A stretch of DNA of 64,000 nucleotides from assembly GCF_020985305.1 (NCBI RefSeq), contig NZ_CP087588.1, forward strand, positions 682,001 to 746,000, in the 5' to 3' direction. Both the position numbers and the translations under genes were made by a program. Of this stretch, positions 48,391 to 57,001 are shown piece by piece. The DNA comes from Croceicoccus sp. Ery15. GTDB lineage: Bacteria; Pseudomonadota; Alphaproteobacteria; Sphingomonadales; Sphingomonadaceae. The notes under the pieces are model-generated. The model was not told where the DNA came from, made no database searches, and saw only the letters and a program-made list of their open reading frames with translations. Positions within the stretch are counted from its first letter, which is position 1. Every line of letters starts with the position of its first letter.

Positions 48391-49368
48391 ATGAAATCAG
48401 TTCAGGCGCGGATCGAGGAAACCGGCGGGCCGGAGATTATCCGCTTTGCCACAGTCGAAACCGGCGAACCCGGACCGGGGCAAGTCCTGCTGCGGCATGA
48501 GGCGGTGGGCGTGAATTTCATCGACACCTATCACCGCTCGGGCCTCTACCCAGTGCCCTTGCCAAGCGGTCTGGGGCAAGAGGCCGCAGGAGTGGTAGAG
48601 CAGGTCGGCGAAGGCGTCGTCAATGTACGGACCGGCGACCGCGTTGCGACGTTCAAGTCGGGGCTGGGCGCCTATTCCTCGGCGCGGATCGTCGATGCGG
48701 AATGGTTGGTGCGGTTGCCCGATGCGGTCGGGTTCGATCAGGCGGCAGCATTGATGCTGAAAGGATGCACGGCCGAAGCGTTGATCGAACGCTGTGCCAG
48801 GGTACAGGCGGGCGCCGTCGTGCTGGTCCACGCCGGTGCGGGCGCGACAGGGCAGATCATGATCCGCTGGCTTGCGCATATTGGCGCGCGGGTAGTGGCA
48901 ACGGCCAGTACTGCCGCGAAGCGGGCCATCGCCCGTTCGGCGGGCGCGCATTTCGTGTGCGGCTATGTCGAAGACGAGGTGATCGAAACGGTTCACGCCG
49001 CCAGCGAGGGACGCGGCGCGGATGTCGTCTTCGACGGCGTAGGCGCGGACAGCTGGCAAATATCGCTGCGTGCGGCGCGGTGCAGGGGGATGATCGTCAG
49101 CTTTGGCAATGCCAGCGGCCCCGTCACCGGCGTCAGTCTGGGCGAGCTTGCCAACCATGGCTCTCTGATGGTGACGCGTCCGACGATGATGCATTTCTAT
49201 GCCGAAAAGAGCGAGTTTCGGACCGGCACCCAGCGTTTGATGCAAATGATTGCCGACGGGGTGATCAATGCCGAGATCGGTCAGCGTTTCCCGTTGGAGC
49301 AGGCGGCAGAAGTCCACCGCCTGCTGGAAGCGCGCAAGACAGTCGGAGCCACGATCCTGATCCCCTGA
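48391..49368 (+). CDS. NADPH:quinone oxidoreductase (zeta-crystallin type)
   Basis: 325 residues. Medium-chain dehydrogenase fold without structural zinc ligands: HEAVGVNFIDTYHRSGLYP, LGQEAAGVVEQVGEGV, and the nucleotide loop VLVHAGAGATGQIMIRWLAHIGARVVATAST in the Rossmann half. Typical of QOR, which reduces quinones with NADPH by one or two electrons. The ATG at 48391 has AGGA four bases upstream; in-frame codons before it are not conserved-looking. Divergent from icd. Confidence 0.92.
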   Translation: MKSVQARIEETGGPEIIRFATVETGEPGPGQVLLRHEAVGVNFIDTYHRSGLYPVPLPSGLGQEAAGVVEQVGEGVVNVRTGDRVATFKSGLGAYSSARIVDAEWLVRLPDAVGFDQAAALMLKGCTAEALIERCARVQAGAVVLVHAGAGATGQIMIRWLAHIGARVVATASTAAKRAIARSAGAHFVCGYVEDEVIETVHAASEGRGADVVFDGVGADSWQISLRAARCRGMIVSFGNASGPVTGVSLGELANHGSLMVTRPTMMHFYAEKSEFRTGTQRLMQMIADGVINAEIGQRFPLEQAAEVHRLLEARKTVGATILIP

Positions 49369-49407
49369 CCGCGAGAGTCAGAGGCATCAGATACTCGGAC
49401 AGTTAAG

Positions 49408-50040
49408 TTAGTCGCAATCCATTACGGTCAGCGATTGCGTATTGCTGATTGCATTGTTCTGCCGCCCACGCACGTTGAACGCGCTTTCGTACCGGATAGT
49501 GGTGGCGGGGAAAAAGCCGGTAGTGACAAGCGGCTGGTAGGCATAGGTTACTTCCGCAAACATCAGTGCGGTGCCTTGCATGGCGGCAATGCTGTGCCCA
49601 TCCGCGCCCAGACCGGTGGCCAGCGTGGCATCGAAGCGTCCGTCACCCTGCTCACCATAGGCAGGGTCGACATCCATATCGCCCCAGCAACGCTGCCAGC
49701 GGATCATTTGCCCTGCGTTCGAACCGGACTGTCCATTCGCTTCCAATGACGAAAGAATTACACGGCCGTTCGCCTCGAAGTCGATCGATTCACCGATCAC
49801 CTGCGCGCCCGAAAACACTTCGTAGATATCGGCCTCGTCCACGCCCGACATGACGCGGCCTGCATTGTCGGCCACCGTCATTGCCAGATTGCTGACCCGC
49901 AAATGGGCCAGAGCCAGATTGGTCGCTTCGATCCCGCCGACACTCAGGGTGAGGAAAACCGGCAGGCCTATTGCAAATTCGGCCATCGCCATGCCGCCCT
50001 TGTCGCGGCAAAAGCGCTGTAAAAGTGACGTTCGGGGCAT
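49408..50040 (-). CDS. TadE-like pseudopilin, gene 3 of the Tad-type unit
   Basis: 210 residues. A prepilin-like N terminus (GGMAMAEFAIGLPVFLTLSVGG) leads into one membrane helix and a periplasmic domain with paired cysteines (RWQRCWGD and VMDCD). The ATG at 50040 shares its A with the upstream TGA; an upstream TTG is ignored. Resembles TadE/TadG minor pilins, but no secretion ATPase or platform gene is in the window, so its apparatus is encoded elsewhere. Confidence 0.82.
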   Translation of the reverse strand: MPRTSLLQRFCRDKGGMAMAEFAIGLPVFLTLSVGGIEATNLALAHLRVSNLAMTVADNAGRVMSGVDEADIYEVFSGAQVIGESIDFEANGRVILSSLEANGQSGSNAGQMIRWQRCWGDMDVDPAYGEQGDGRFDATLATGLGADGHSIAAMQGTALMFAEVTYAYQPLVTTGFFPATTIRYESAFNVRGRQNNAISNTQSLTVMDCD

Positions 50041-50663
50041 CAATCGTCTCCGCAAATGACAGCCGGCGTCGCCTGAAGCGCATAGGGCTGGTTGCGAACC
50101 GCGGTTTTGACGGTGAAGCTGGTAGTGTTCGAGACGGCCATGAAATTATAGATCGGCAATAGGCGCGGCATCGCGATATTCGCTTGGTAAAACGCGACAT
50201 CGCTGGCGCCCCCGATCCCTTCGCCGCCGGCATCGGTGTCATAGCTGCCGTTGCCGTTCATATCCTCGAAACAATCGCCGTCTGCGGCGTCATATTCGCC
50301 ATTGCCATCCTTGTCGGTCATCAGCTTTTCGGGATTGCCGATGTCGCTGAAGTCCGAATAGCTCGACTGCGAAGTAATCACGACTTCGTCCACAGCGACC
50401 AGTCCGACGGTGCTGGTGATGTAATTTGCCACCTGCTCCTCGACAGTGTCGCCTTCGGAATCGAGCACGGGGTCCTCGACCGCGGCAAGACGGGCGGCAT
50501 TGTTGAGCGCGCCCTGCGCCAGCGATTTGACATAGGCGACATAACCGAATTCCATCGCGCCCAGCAGGATGATCAGCAGCGGCGTCAGCACCAGCGCGAA
50601 TTCGACGGCGGCCGCGCCGCGTTCGTCGCGCCGCCAGAATTTCAGGCGTCGGAGGGCACTCAT
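50040..50663 (-). CDS. TadE-like pseudopilin with calcium-loop motifs
   Basis: 207 residues. After RRDERGAAAVEFALVLTPLL, the typical TadE/G pseudopilin helix (about 13-40), comes a periplasmic domain. It contains two Asp/Gly/Asn loops, DKDGNGEYD (117-125) and DMNGNGSYD (134-142), of the type that binds calcium in EF-hand or dockerin repeats. Coupled at both ends to neighbouring genes (four-base overlap with the VWA gene and one base with the next). Probably a minor pilin. Confidence 0.85.
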   Translation of the reverse strand: MSALRRLKFWRRDERGAAAVEFALVLTPLLIILLGAMEFGYVAYVKSLAQGALNNAARLAAVEDPVLDSEGDTVEEQVANYITSTVGLVAVDEVVITSQSSYSDFSDIGNPEKLMTDKDGNGEYDAADGDCFEDMNGNGSYDTDAGGEGIGGASDVAFYQANIAMPRLLPIYNFMAVSNTTSFTVKTAVRNQPYALQATPAVICGDD

Positions 50664-52156
50664 CGCGTCAGCCTCAGATTACCGATGCCCTGGCCGATAT
50701 CCTCGAAGATTTCTTCAAGGTCGGAACCGTCGCTGGTGTAGAAATGGCCCGGGCTGGTCGCGCAATCAGCAACATCCTCGGTATCGGTCACGTCGAGCGC
50801 AACGACCCAGATCGTCATGCCCATCGACTTTGCCACCGAGCAGGCCGCCCAAAAGCGGTTGATATGCTGCGTGTTCTGCGAGCCTGTGCCCTTGGTGCGG
50901 TCCTGATAGGTCTCAACACCATGGGCGGAATAGAGCGTGCTGCCGGTGTCCAGCTCACCATCGGTCATGAACACGATATGCTTGTTCACCGGCACGCCAT
51001 CGATTTCGGTCGGATTGTCGGCCGAGAAGAAGCCCGACGAAGACAGAAATCGCGCGCCCCAGAGAATGCCGACATCGTGATAGGTGCCGCCCGTTACATT
51101 GGCGGTCGCGCTATTAACGGCATTCTTGAACGCGGTTTCGCTGGCATAGCTCGTCAGTCTGATCGATTCTCCCGGACACCCGTCCTGGCTTTCGCCTTCT
51201 TGCACGTCGGGATCGTAGCGTCCGAATTGCAACGCATTGTCGGCAGAATCTGCGCTGCGATTATCTATGTCAGCGCGCTTGATTGTATCATCGATCTCGA
51301 TAGGCGAGAATGCGTTGCCGACCGAAGGGCGTTCTTCGATACAGGCGCTGCCGCTGGTGCGGAAGGCGTCCTTGTTCTGGGTCAGGCTCCAGCTCGATTT
51401 GCCCCAGCTGGAGTTTTTCACCAGCGTCGTTTTGGTGCCATAGACCCATTTGCAGTTTTTGCCTTTGCTATTGCAGGACTGATAGCGGCTGACATATTCT
51501 TGGCTGTCGAGAATATCGTTCGCCGCAAGTGACCGCCCGACATTCACCGTATGCGAATAGGAAACGATGCCGAAGCGCGTGACCGATCCGTTTTCGGAAT
51601 CGTCGAGCGCGCGGAAGATGCCCGCCGCACCGGTCCGCAGACGGCTAATCTTGGACGCGCCGCCGATCGATGGGGCATAGGCCATCGAGCCGGTGGTATC
51701 GAGCACCAGCAGCACATCGTTATGCCCCAGATCCCGCTTTGCATTGCAATTGACGGCCACGTCCATGGTATTAAAACCGAACATATGCATGACGATGGTC
51801 GGGATGATGGCGCTTGCCTCACCCAGCAGTTCGGCGCGGTCGTCCTCGTTCTGCTCGATATCGAAGTCGAGGTCGGTGGCGTGATTGGTACCTGCGGGGA
51901 AGTTGAAGTCGAAGAACTTGTCGGCCTCGACCTCCACCGCGCCCGTCCATGCATTGCCTTCCATCGACTGCCGTCCTGCCAGGACGGCGGCATCGCAGGC
52001 ATTCTGCAGCTTGGCGCGCGCGGAATAATAATTGGCGATATCGACGGCGCCGCCGATCATCAGCAGCAACGGGACCAGCGCACCCGCATAGAACATAAGC
52101 ACATTGCCCGATTCGTCATCGAGCCAAAATGTGATGATTCGCCTTAGCGTTTTCAT
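50660..52156 (-). CDS. TadG-like protein with von Willebrand A domain
   Basis: 498 residues. N-terminal prepilin-like segment (SGNVLMFYAGALVPLLLMIGGAVD) and a DUF-type ARAKLQNACDAAVLAGR stretch typical of TadG, followed by a VWA domain with an intact MIDAS motif DTTGS (153-157), a second metal-site region around HIVFMTDGELDTG, and six or more cysteines. First gene of the three-gene unit. Tad-like pilus or surface adhesion is the likely role. AGGA lies upstream of the ATG. Confidence 0.88.
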   Translation of the reverse strand: MKTLRRIITFWLDDESGNVLMFYAGALVPLLLMIGGAVDIANYYSARAKLQNACDAAVLAGRQSMEGNAWTGAVEVEADKFFDFNFPAGTNHATDLDFDIEQNEDDRAELLGEASAIIPTIVMHMFGFNTMDVAVNCNAKRDLGHNDVLLVLDTTGSMAYAPSIGGASKISRLRTGAAGIFRALDDSENGSVTRFGIVSYSHTVNVGRSLAANDILDSQEYVSRYQSCNSKGKNCKWVYGTKTTLVKNSSWGKSSWSLTQNKDAFRTSGSACIEERPSVGNAFSPIEIDDTIKRADIDNRSADSADNALQFGRYDPDVQEGESQDGCPGESIRLTSYASETAFKNAVNSATANVTGGTYHDVGILWGARFLSSSGFFSADNPTEIDGVPVNKHIVFMTDGELDTGSTLYSAHGVETYQDRTKGTGSQNTQHINRFWAACSVAKSMGMTIWVVALDVTDTEDVADCATSPGHFYTSDGSDLEEIFEDIGQGIGNLRLTR

Positions 52157-52206
52157 CGCCGCAATCCTGAAACACCCCTAGATATTGCCAGTCTGTCACG
52201 AAAACA

Positions 52207-52222
52207 GTTAACATCTGTGTAA
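52207..52222 (-). promoter_or_regulatory. Possible CtrA half-perfect box
   Basis: On the minus strand TTACACAGATGTTAAC fits the CtrA pattern TTAA-N7-TTAAC with one mismatch in the first half. It lies 51 bases upstream of the VWA gene. CtrA controls pilus genes in other alphaproteobacteria, but one mismatch in an AT-rich region makes this tentative. Confidence 0.3.
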
Positions 52223-52419
52223 GCAGCGGGGTTTATTTTCGCGGCCGTGTAATTAAACAACAAATCATTATTTCTAACAGTCTCTCAGCAGGGCTGCATG
52301 GAATTTGTTAGAAAGATTAATGACAATTGTTGTGAATGCGACGGGCGGCGGCAAGTGAGGGGCAGCGCCGAGCATGCGCGAGATGCGTCACTAAATTATA
52401 TCGGGAAGCGAAGCCGCGA

Positions 52420-52494
52420 TGGTGGGCGTAGGAAGGATTGAACTTCCGACCCCTGCGATGTCAACACAGTGCTCTACCACTGAGCTATACGCCC
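52420..52494 (-). tRNA. tRNA-Val (GAC)
   Basis: 75 nucleotides with encoded CCA. Acceptor stem GGGCGTA/TACGCCC, D-loop AGCTCAGTGGTAGAGC, anticodon loop TTGACAT with anticodon GAC, and T-arm GGAAGTTCAATCCTTCC. Reads GUC and GUU codons. Confidence 0.95.
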
Positions 52495-52615
52495 ACTCTA
52501 TCGCCAGGCTCTGCTGGGCTGCCGACCGTTTGTTCCGGGAGGCAGGCGCGATCCCCTAGCGGTGGTTTTCGCGCTGTTCAAGCACAAACATGGGCAGAAC
52601 AGAAAATTCCGGCGA

Positions 52616-52993
52616 TCAGCCTTCTGCGGTCGCGACATTCTCGTCGAACAGGCGTTCAACTTCCAGCACCAGATCGCGCAAATGGAACGGCTTTGACAAA
52701 ACGCGTGCCTGCGGTGCTTCCCGGCTGGCCTTCATGGTGACTGCGGCAAAGCCGGTGATGAACATGACCTTGGTAGCTGGCGAAACCTTGGCGCAGCGTT
52801 GCGCCAGTTCGATACCGTCCATTTCGGGCATGACGATATCCGACAGCAGCAGATCGAAATGTTCGTTGGTCAGCAAAGGCAGTGCATGGGTGCCGCGGTC
52901 AACGGCTACAACGTCATACCCCGCATTTTCGAGCGCGCGGGCGAGGTAGGTCCGCATCGATTCTTCGTCTTCGGCCAATAGGATACGAATCAT
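52616..52993 (-). CDS. cpdR: Response regulator CpdR
   Basis: 125 residues, a lone receiver domain with no output domain. The acidic pair EDE (8-10), phosphoacceptor Asp52 in DLLLSDIVMPEMDGIELAQ, FITGFAAVT and the lysine in LSKPFHLRDL match CpdR closely. In Caulobacter CpdR brings the protease ClpXP to substrates such as CtrA at the cell pole, controlled by the CckA-ChpT phosphorelay. The ATG at 52993 begins the receiver directly; longer in-frame starts lie in the divergent intergenic region. Confidence 0.92.
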   Translation of the reverse strand: MIRILLAEDEESMRTYLARALENAGYDVVAVDRGTHALPLLTNEHFDLLLSDIVMPEMDGIELAQRCAKVSPATKVMFITGFAAVTMKASREAPQARVLSKPFHLRDLVLEVERLFDENVATAEG

Positions 52994-53206
52994 GGATGTC
53001 ACTTGGGCCCCTCTTATCCTTGCCGTCACCGTGGCCTGCCATGGGCGGGCCGATATCACCATGCCGCCCCCGCCGGGGCAGGCATGTCTTGAACCGGTGC
53101 GGACTATATCCAATGTTGTCGCAGTGCGGAAAAATTCGCGCATGTTGTGCACCTTTGGAACAGGCGGCCATTGACCTGCGACATCACAGGCCGCAGCCTT
53201 GCAGGC

Positions 53207-54220
53207 ATGAGCGATGCCGCGCCGCAGCACAACCGGGACGATCCAGCCAACCGCCATGCGGCCAGCACCCGCTGCGAGGCACTCGAATCCGGCGGATCGG
53301 TGCCGGGTCTTTCGCGGGCCGCCTTTACGTTACAGCGGTTCGGGACAAGGGCGGTGGAATCTCCGCTTCCGGTGGTGATCGCCGTGCCGCACGCAGGGCG
53401 CGCCTATCCTCCCGACACATTTTCGACGCTGCGCCATGGCGAAGCGGCCGCCCACCGGCTGGAGGACCGCTTCATCGATATGGTCGGCCGGTCGGCAGCG
53501 GCGGCGTGCGGAGCCAGCCTGCTGGTCGCGCATATGCCCCGTGCGCTGATCGACCTGAACCGGGATGTCGGCGATATAGACAGCGGCATGTTCGCGGGGC
53601 CTCCGCCTGCGCGACAGGGCGATGTTCCGGGCATGCCGCGCCAACAGCCGCGCGCGGGGCGGGGGCTAGGCCTGTTTCCACGCCGCTTGTCGGGAATGGG
53701 CGAATTATGGCGCGATCCTCTCACTGCGGAAGAGGCAGAGCGCCGCATTGCCTGTGTGCACAGGCCCTATCACGCGGCTCTGCAGGCGGAACTTGTGCGT
53801 CTGCGTGACATGCATGGGCACGCGATCCTGATCGATCTGCATTCCATGCCCAGCCTGCGGGGTCAGGGTGACGAAGGGGGGGCATCGCATGTAGTGGGCG
53901 ACCGCTTCGGTGCCAGCTGCGCCAGCGCGCTTTCGGCAGCAGCGATGGATTTGCTGACCAGGGCCTATGCGCAGCCCGCCTATAACCGACCCTATGCGGG
54001 TGGCTATGTGCTCGACCGTCACGGACGTCCGCGCCGCGATATTCATGCGTTGCAACTGGAAGTCGATCGCGCGCTGTACCTGACCGGCGCGGGCGCACCT
54101 TGTGCCGACGGTATCGCCGCGCAGGCAAGAATCGTCACCGATCTGGCGCATCTGCTTTCTGTCGTGCTTGCCGGCAGAGGCGCTGGCAGTAGCTGGGGAC
54201 TGGCCGACGCCGCCGAATAG
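53207..54220 (+). CDS. N-formylglutamate amidohydrolase
   Basis: 337 residues. FGase-like pattern: PVVIAVPHAGRAYPPD, LLVAHMPRALIDLNRD, YHAALQAELVRLRDMHGHAILIDLHSMPSL and a C-terminal VLDRHGRPRRDIHALQLEVDRALYL, consistent with a zinc hydrolase (in pieces). Removes formate from N-formylglutamate, the last step of one histidine degradation route; no hut genes are nearby. The pairing with a divergent cpdR recurs in related genomes (from memory). The ATG at 53207 has only a weak AGG upstream. Confidence 0.88.
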   Translation: MSDAAPQHNRDDPANRHAASTRCEALESGGSVPGLSRAAFTLQRFGTRAVESPLPVVIAVPHAGRAYPPDTFSTLRHGEAAAHRLEDRFIDMVGRSAAAACGASLLVAHMPRALIDLNRDVGDIDSGMFAGPPPARQGDVPGMPRQQPRAGRGLGLFPRRLSGMGELWRDPLTAEEAERRIACVHRPYHAALQAELVRLRDMHGHAILIDLHSMPSLRGQGDEGGASHVVGDRFGASCASALSAAAMDLLTRAYAQPAYNRPYAGGYVLDRHGRPRRDIHALQLEVDRALYLTGAGAPCADGIAAQARIVTDLAHLLSVVLAGRGAGSSWGLADAAE

Positions 54221-54229
54221 GGCCCCATG

Positions 54230-54263
54230 AAAAAACCACCCCGTGCACATGGCACGAGGTGGT
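54230..54263 (-). terminator. Rho-independent terminator of the candidate small RNA
   Basis: ACCACCTCGTGC pairs with GCACGGGGTGGT (one G-U pair) around a five-base loop and is followed by TTTTTT. It may also stop readthrough from SapC. Confidence 0.88.
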
Positions 54264-54332
54264 CAAGGTTCAGGGAGGTGGTGCAATCGCTCGCACCAGT
54301 CCGAGGGGCCATGAGGGAAGCCCGCGCCGGAC
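54230..54332 (-). ncRNA. Candidate small RNA with its own promoter and terminator
   Basis: No gene occupies this stretch. On the minus strand a sigma-70-like promoter (54339-54367) is followed by about 103 transcribed bases. These form three hairpins: GTCCG/CGGAC closing GGGC/GCCC with a CCCTC loop; TGGTGC/GCACCA; and a 12-bp terminator with six T. A single-stranded C-rich linker (CCTCCCTGAACC) between hairpins 2 and 3 could pair with Shine-Dalgarno sequences. Not recognised as 6S, 4.5S, tmRNA or RNase P. The 5' end is an estimate. Confidence 0.55.
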
Positions 54333-54338
54333 ATTCGT

Positions 54339-54367
54339 AATATATGCGATTGGGCCTGCTGTTGCAA
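54339..54367 (-). promoter_or_regulatory. Sigma-70-like promoter in the SapC-FGase intergenic region
   Basis: On the minus strand TTGCAA (-35) and TATATT (-10, five of six bases) are separated by exactly 17 bases. There is no start codon with a gene downstream, only the candidate small RNA ending at 54230. Confidence 0.6.
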
Positions 54368-54454
54368 GAAGGCATCAATCAATAAAAATTAGTACGTCGG
54401 GCGATTCTGCCGCATTTCAGGACAAAAACGCGGCAGGGCGCCTTGGAGCGTCGA

Positions 54455-55234
54455 TCAGGCGTTAGCCGGCTGTGCCGCGACCGGGCCCTTGCCCTGACGA
54501 ATCTGACGCGCGAAAATTTCGCGCGTCAGGTCGAGCGAGAACAGATGCGCGAAAATCAGCGCGATCAGGCCGTTTTGATTCCAGCTGCGAAGCACATCGC
54601 CGCGCACTTCGCGCAGCTTGGCTTGATCGACCATCTGGAAACCGCGATACACGAACGGCTGCTCGCTGTCGTCGCGGCGAATCGAAACCTCGCCGTCCAT
54701 CAGCAGGTCGTGTTTCTTCAGCTCTTCCATGAAGTTCTGGGTCTTCATGCCGGCCTGTTCGAACTGTTCGTTGAACTTCAGAATGTTCTGCGTGGCGGTG
54801 CTGGGCTGACCGTCGGTGAACAGCGGTTCGCCTTCGTCGAATTCGCCGACAAGACCGCTGTCGGGATCGAGGCACAGCGAAAGCTGGTCGTTATTCGCGT
54901 CAAGCTTTGCCAGAAGAAACGGATAGCGGCGGACATAGGCCGGCACATAGACCTGATCGATCATCGTGCCTTCGTCGTCGAAGAACGTGTTCACGCCTTC
55001 GTTCAGGCCCATCAGCGCGATCGGCACGGGGCTTTCGCCCGCCGTGAACACGATCGGAAAATGGCGCTGCGCCTGGGGAAATTCCTCAACCGTCAGCGGA
55101 ATGGCGTGGTTCTTGCCCAGCCACGGAGCCTTGTCGGTGCTTTTCGCGCGCCAGTTGGCATGCGTGTTCGAATTCAGCGGAACGAGGTTCTTGTAGAACA
55201 GCGGCAGATTGGCGTTTTGCGGCGCGCTCGCCAT
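54455..55234 (-). CDS. SapC family protein
   Basis: 259 residues with the SapC pattern: LPLFYKNLVPLNSNTHANWR near the N terminus, HFPIVFTAG, PVPIALMGLNEGVNTFFDDEG, YVPAYVRRYPFLL and FQMVDQAKLREV in the C-terminal third. SapC proteins were named for S-layer/peptide resistance loci, but the molecular role is not established and the protein has no signal peptide. GGAG lies before the ATG. Followed by the promoter of the candidate small RNA. Confidence 0.9.
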   Translation of the reverse strand: MASAPQNANLPLFYKNLVPLNSNTHANWRAKSTDKAPWLGKNHAIPLTVEEFPQAQRHFPIVFTAGESPVPIALMGLNEGVNTFFDDEGTMIDQVYVPAYVRRYPFLLAKLDANNDQLSLCLDPDSGLVGEFDEGEPLFTDGQPSTATQNILKFNEQFEQAGMKTQNFMEELKKHDLLMDGEVSIRRDDSEQPFVYRGFQMVDQAKLREVRGDVLRSWNQNGLIALIFAHLFSLDLTREIFARQIRQGKGPVAAQPANA

Positions 55235-55388
55235 GGGAAATCTCCGGTAAAGTCATGAAATGGGTCGGGCCGGATGCGCGGGGAGCGCAGGCTCTGGGGC
55301 GTGGCTTTAGGCGCTGTTCGGCGCGGGTGCAAGGCAGGCGAGGGTGGCGGCGGGGGTTTCGGGGGAAACTGCCCGCCGCGCGCGATGG

Positions 55389-56846
55389 TCAGACCAGCTT
55401 GCCGGGATTGAGCAATCCGCCGGGATCGAGCGCCCGTTTGATGGCACGCATCACCTCCAGTGCCGCCGGATCGCGGGTTTCGCGCAGGGTTTCTAACTTG
55501 TCCTGCCCGATCCCGTGTTCGGCACTAATCGATCCGCCGATATCGGTGACCATGCGATAGACATGCCTGCTGACATCCTTGCCCGGACCCTGCTCCCACT
55601 CTTCGGCGTCGACACCTTGGGGGGCAACGGTGTGAAGATGGATGTTGCCGTCCCCCAGATGGCCGAAACCGACCACCTGAATGCCGGGGAAGAGCGCGGG
55701 TATGTCGCGTCCGGCCCGTTCCATCAATTCGGGCATCAGCGCAACGGGGACCGATATGTCGTGCTGCTTGGCGGGGCCGCGTTGTCGTTCGGCGGGGGCG
55801 ACATTCTCACGCAGTTCCCAGAACGCTTCGGCCTGTTTCTCGTTCGCGGCGATGACGGCATCGGCGATTAGTCCGCGCTCCAGCGCATCGGCCATCGCGT
55901 TCTCGACCGTTTCGCCCAGCGCGTCGGCGCGATCCGGTCCCGCGTCGAATTCCATCAGCACGTTCCACCCATGCCGGTCGGCCAGCGGCGGGTGGGCATC
56001 GGGCATATAGTCAAGCACATGGTCGAGGCATTCTCGCGGGATCACCTCGAACCCCTCAAGCTCTTCGGCCAGAGCCTGCTGGCAATGGAGCAGCAGGCTG
56101 CGCGCCTGGTGGATGGTTTCGATCCCTGCCCATACCACGCGGCGTTCCGCGATGGCGGGGATCAGGCGCAGCACCGCGCGGGTTACGATACCCAGCGTTC
56201 CTTCCGATCCGATCCACAATTGCTTGAGGTCGAAACCGCGATTGTCCTTTTTCAGCGCCGATGTCAGATCGAGGATCGACCCGTCGGCCAGAACAACCTC
56301 AAGCCCTTCGACCAGTGCGCGCATGGTGCCATGGCGCAAGACCTGCGTGCCGCCCGCATTGGTGGAGATCAGCCCGCCGACCGTGGCCGACCCCTTGCCG
56401 CCCAGCGAGAGGGGGAAGCGCAGCCCTTGGCTCTCGGCCGCTTCGTGCAGGGTTTGCAGCACGACGCCAGCGCCGCATTCGGCGATCGAGGCGCCCTGAT
56501 CGATGCGCAGCGATTGCATCCGGCGCAGCGACAACAGGATCGCTTGCCCGCTGTCGTCGGGGGTCGCGCCGCCGACCATTCCGCTATTGCCGCCCTGCGG
56601 AACCAGCGGGACGTTTTCCCGCGCACATAGCTTGACCAGCGCCGATAATTGCTCTGCCGTTTCGGGCTGGGCAAGGGCGCGCGCCTTGCCGCGGTACCGG
56701 CCCCGCCAGTCGGTCAGCCACGGTTCGATGGCATCGGCACCGGTAACGATACCGCATGGACCGAGCAGGCTGGCGGCTTCGGTCAGAAAGGGATCGGTGA
56801 TCGCCGTCTCGGGGGCTGGTTCGGGCACCATGGTCGTCTCGCTCAT
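55389..56846 (-). CDS. FAD-linked D-2-hydroxyacid dehydrogenase (D-2-hydroxyglutarate type)
   Basis: 485 residues of the FAD-linked oxidase family (GlcD/D2HGDH). FAD-binding PCMH region with VPLVPQGGNSGMVGGATPD and GGLISTNAGGTQVLRHGTMR, linker WIGSEGTLGIVTRAVL, and a C-terminal domain with the metal-site motifs GHLGDGNIHLH and EHGIGQDK. Oxidises a D-2-hydroxyacid and passes electrons to a quinone or flavoprotein; the substrate may be 2-hydroxyglutarate or lactate. Preceded by a divergent exported protein gene. Confidence 0.92.
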   Translation of the reverse strand: MSETTMVPEPAPETAITDPFLTEAASLLGPCGIVTGADAIEPWLTDWRGRYRGKARALAQPETAEQLSALVKLCARENVPLVPQGGNSGMVGGATPDDSGQAILLSLRRMQSLRIDQGASIAECGAGVVLQTLHEAAESQGLRFPLSLGGKGSATVGGLISTNAGGTQVLRHGTMRALVEGLEVVLADGSILDLTSALKKDNRGFDLKQLWIGSEGTLGIVTRAVLRLIPAIAERRVVWAGIETIHQARSLLLHCQQALAEELEGFEVIPRECLDHVLDYMPDAHPPLADRHGWNVLMEFDAGPDRADALGETVENAMADALERGLIADAVIAANEKQAEAFWELRENVAPAERQRGPAKQHDISVPVALMPELMERAGRDIPALFPGIQVVGFGHLGDGNIHLHTVAPQGVDAEEWEQGPGKDVSRHVYRMVTDIGGSISAEHGIGQDKLETLRETRDPAALEVMRAIKRALDPGGLLNPGKLV

Positions 56847-57001
56847 CCTGCGCTTTTGCCAAAACGCGGCAGGGGCCGCAATCTTGCTGCGGTTCAGCGA
56901 ACGTTAAATGCCGATGGGCAATGTCACCGCCGGGACATGTCGTGCCGCCGTTTTCGCGGGGATTGGGTGCGGCCGGAAATGATAGGGATTCTTGACTGCC
57001 T

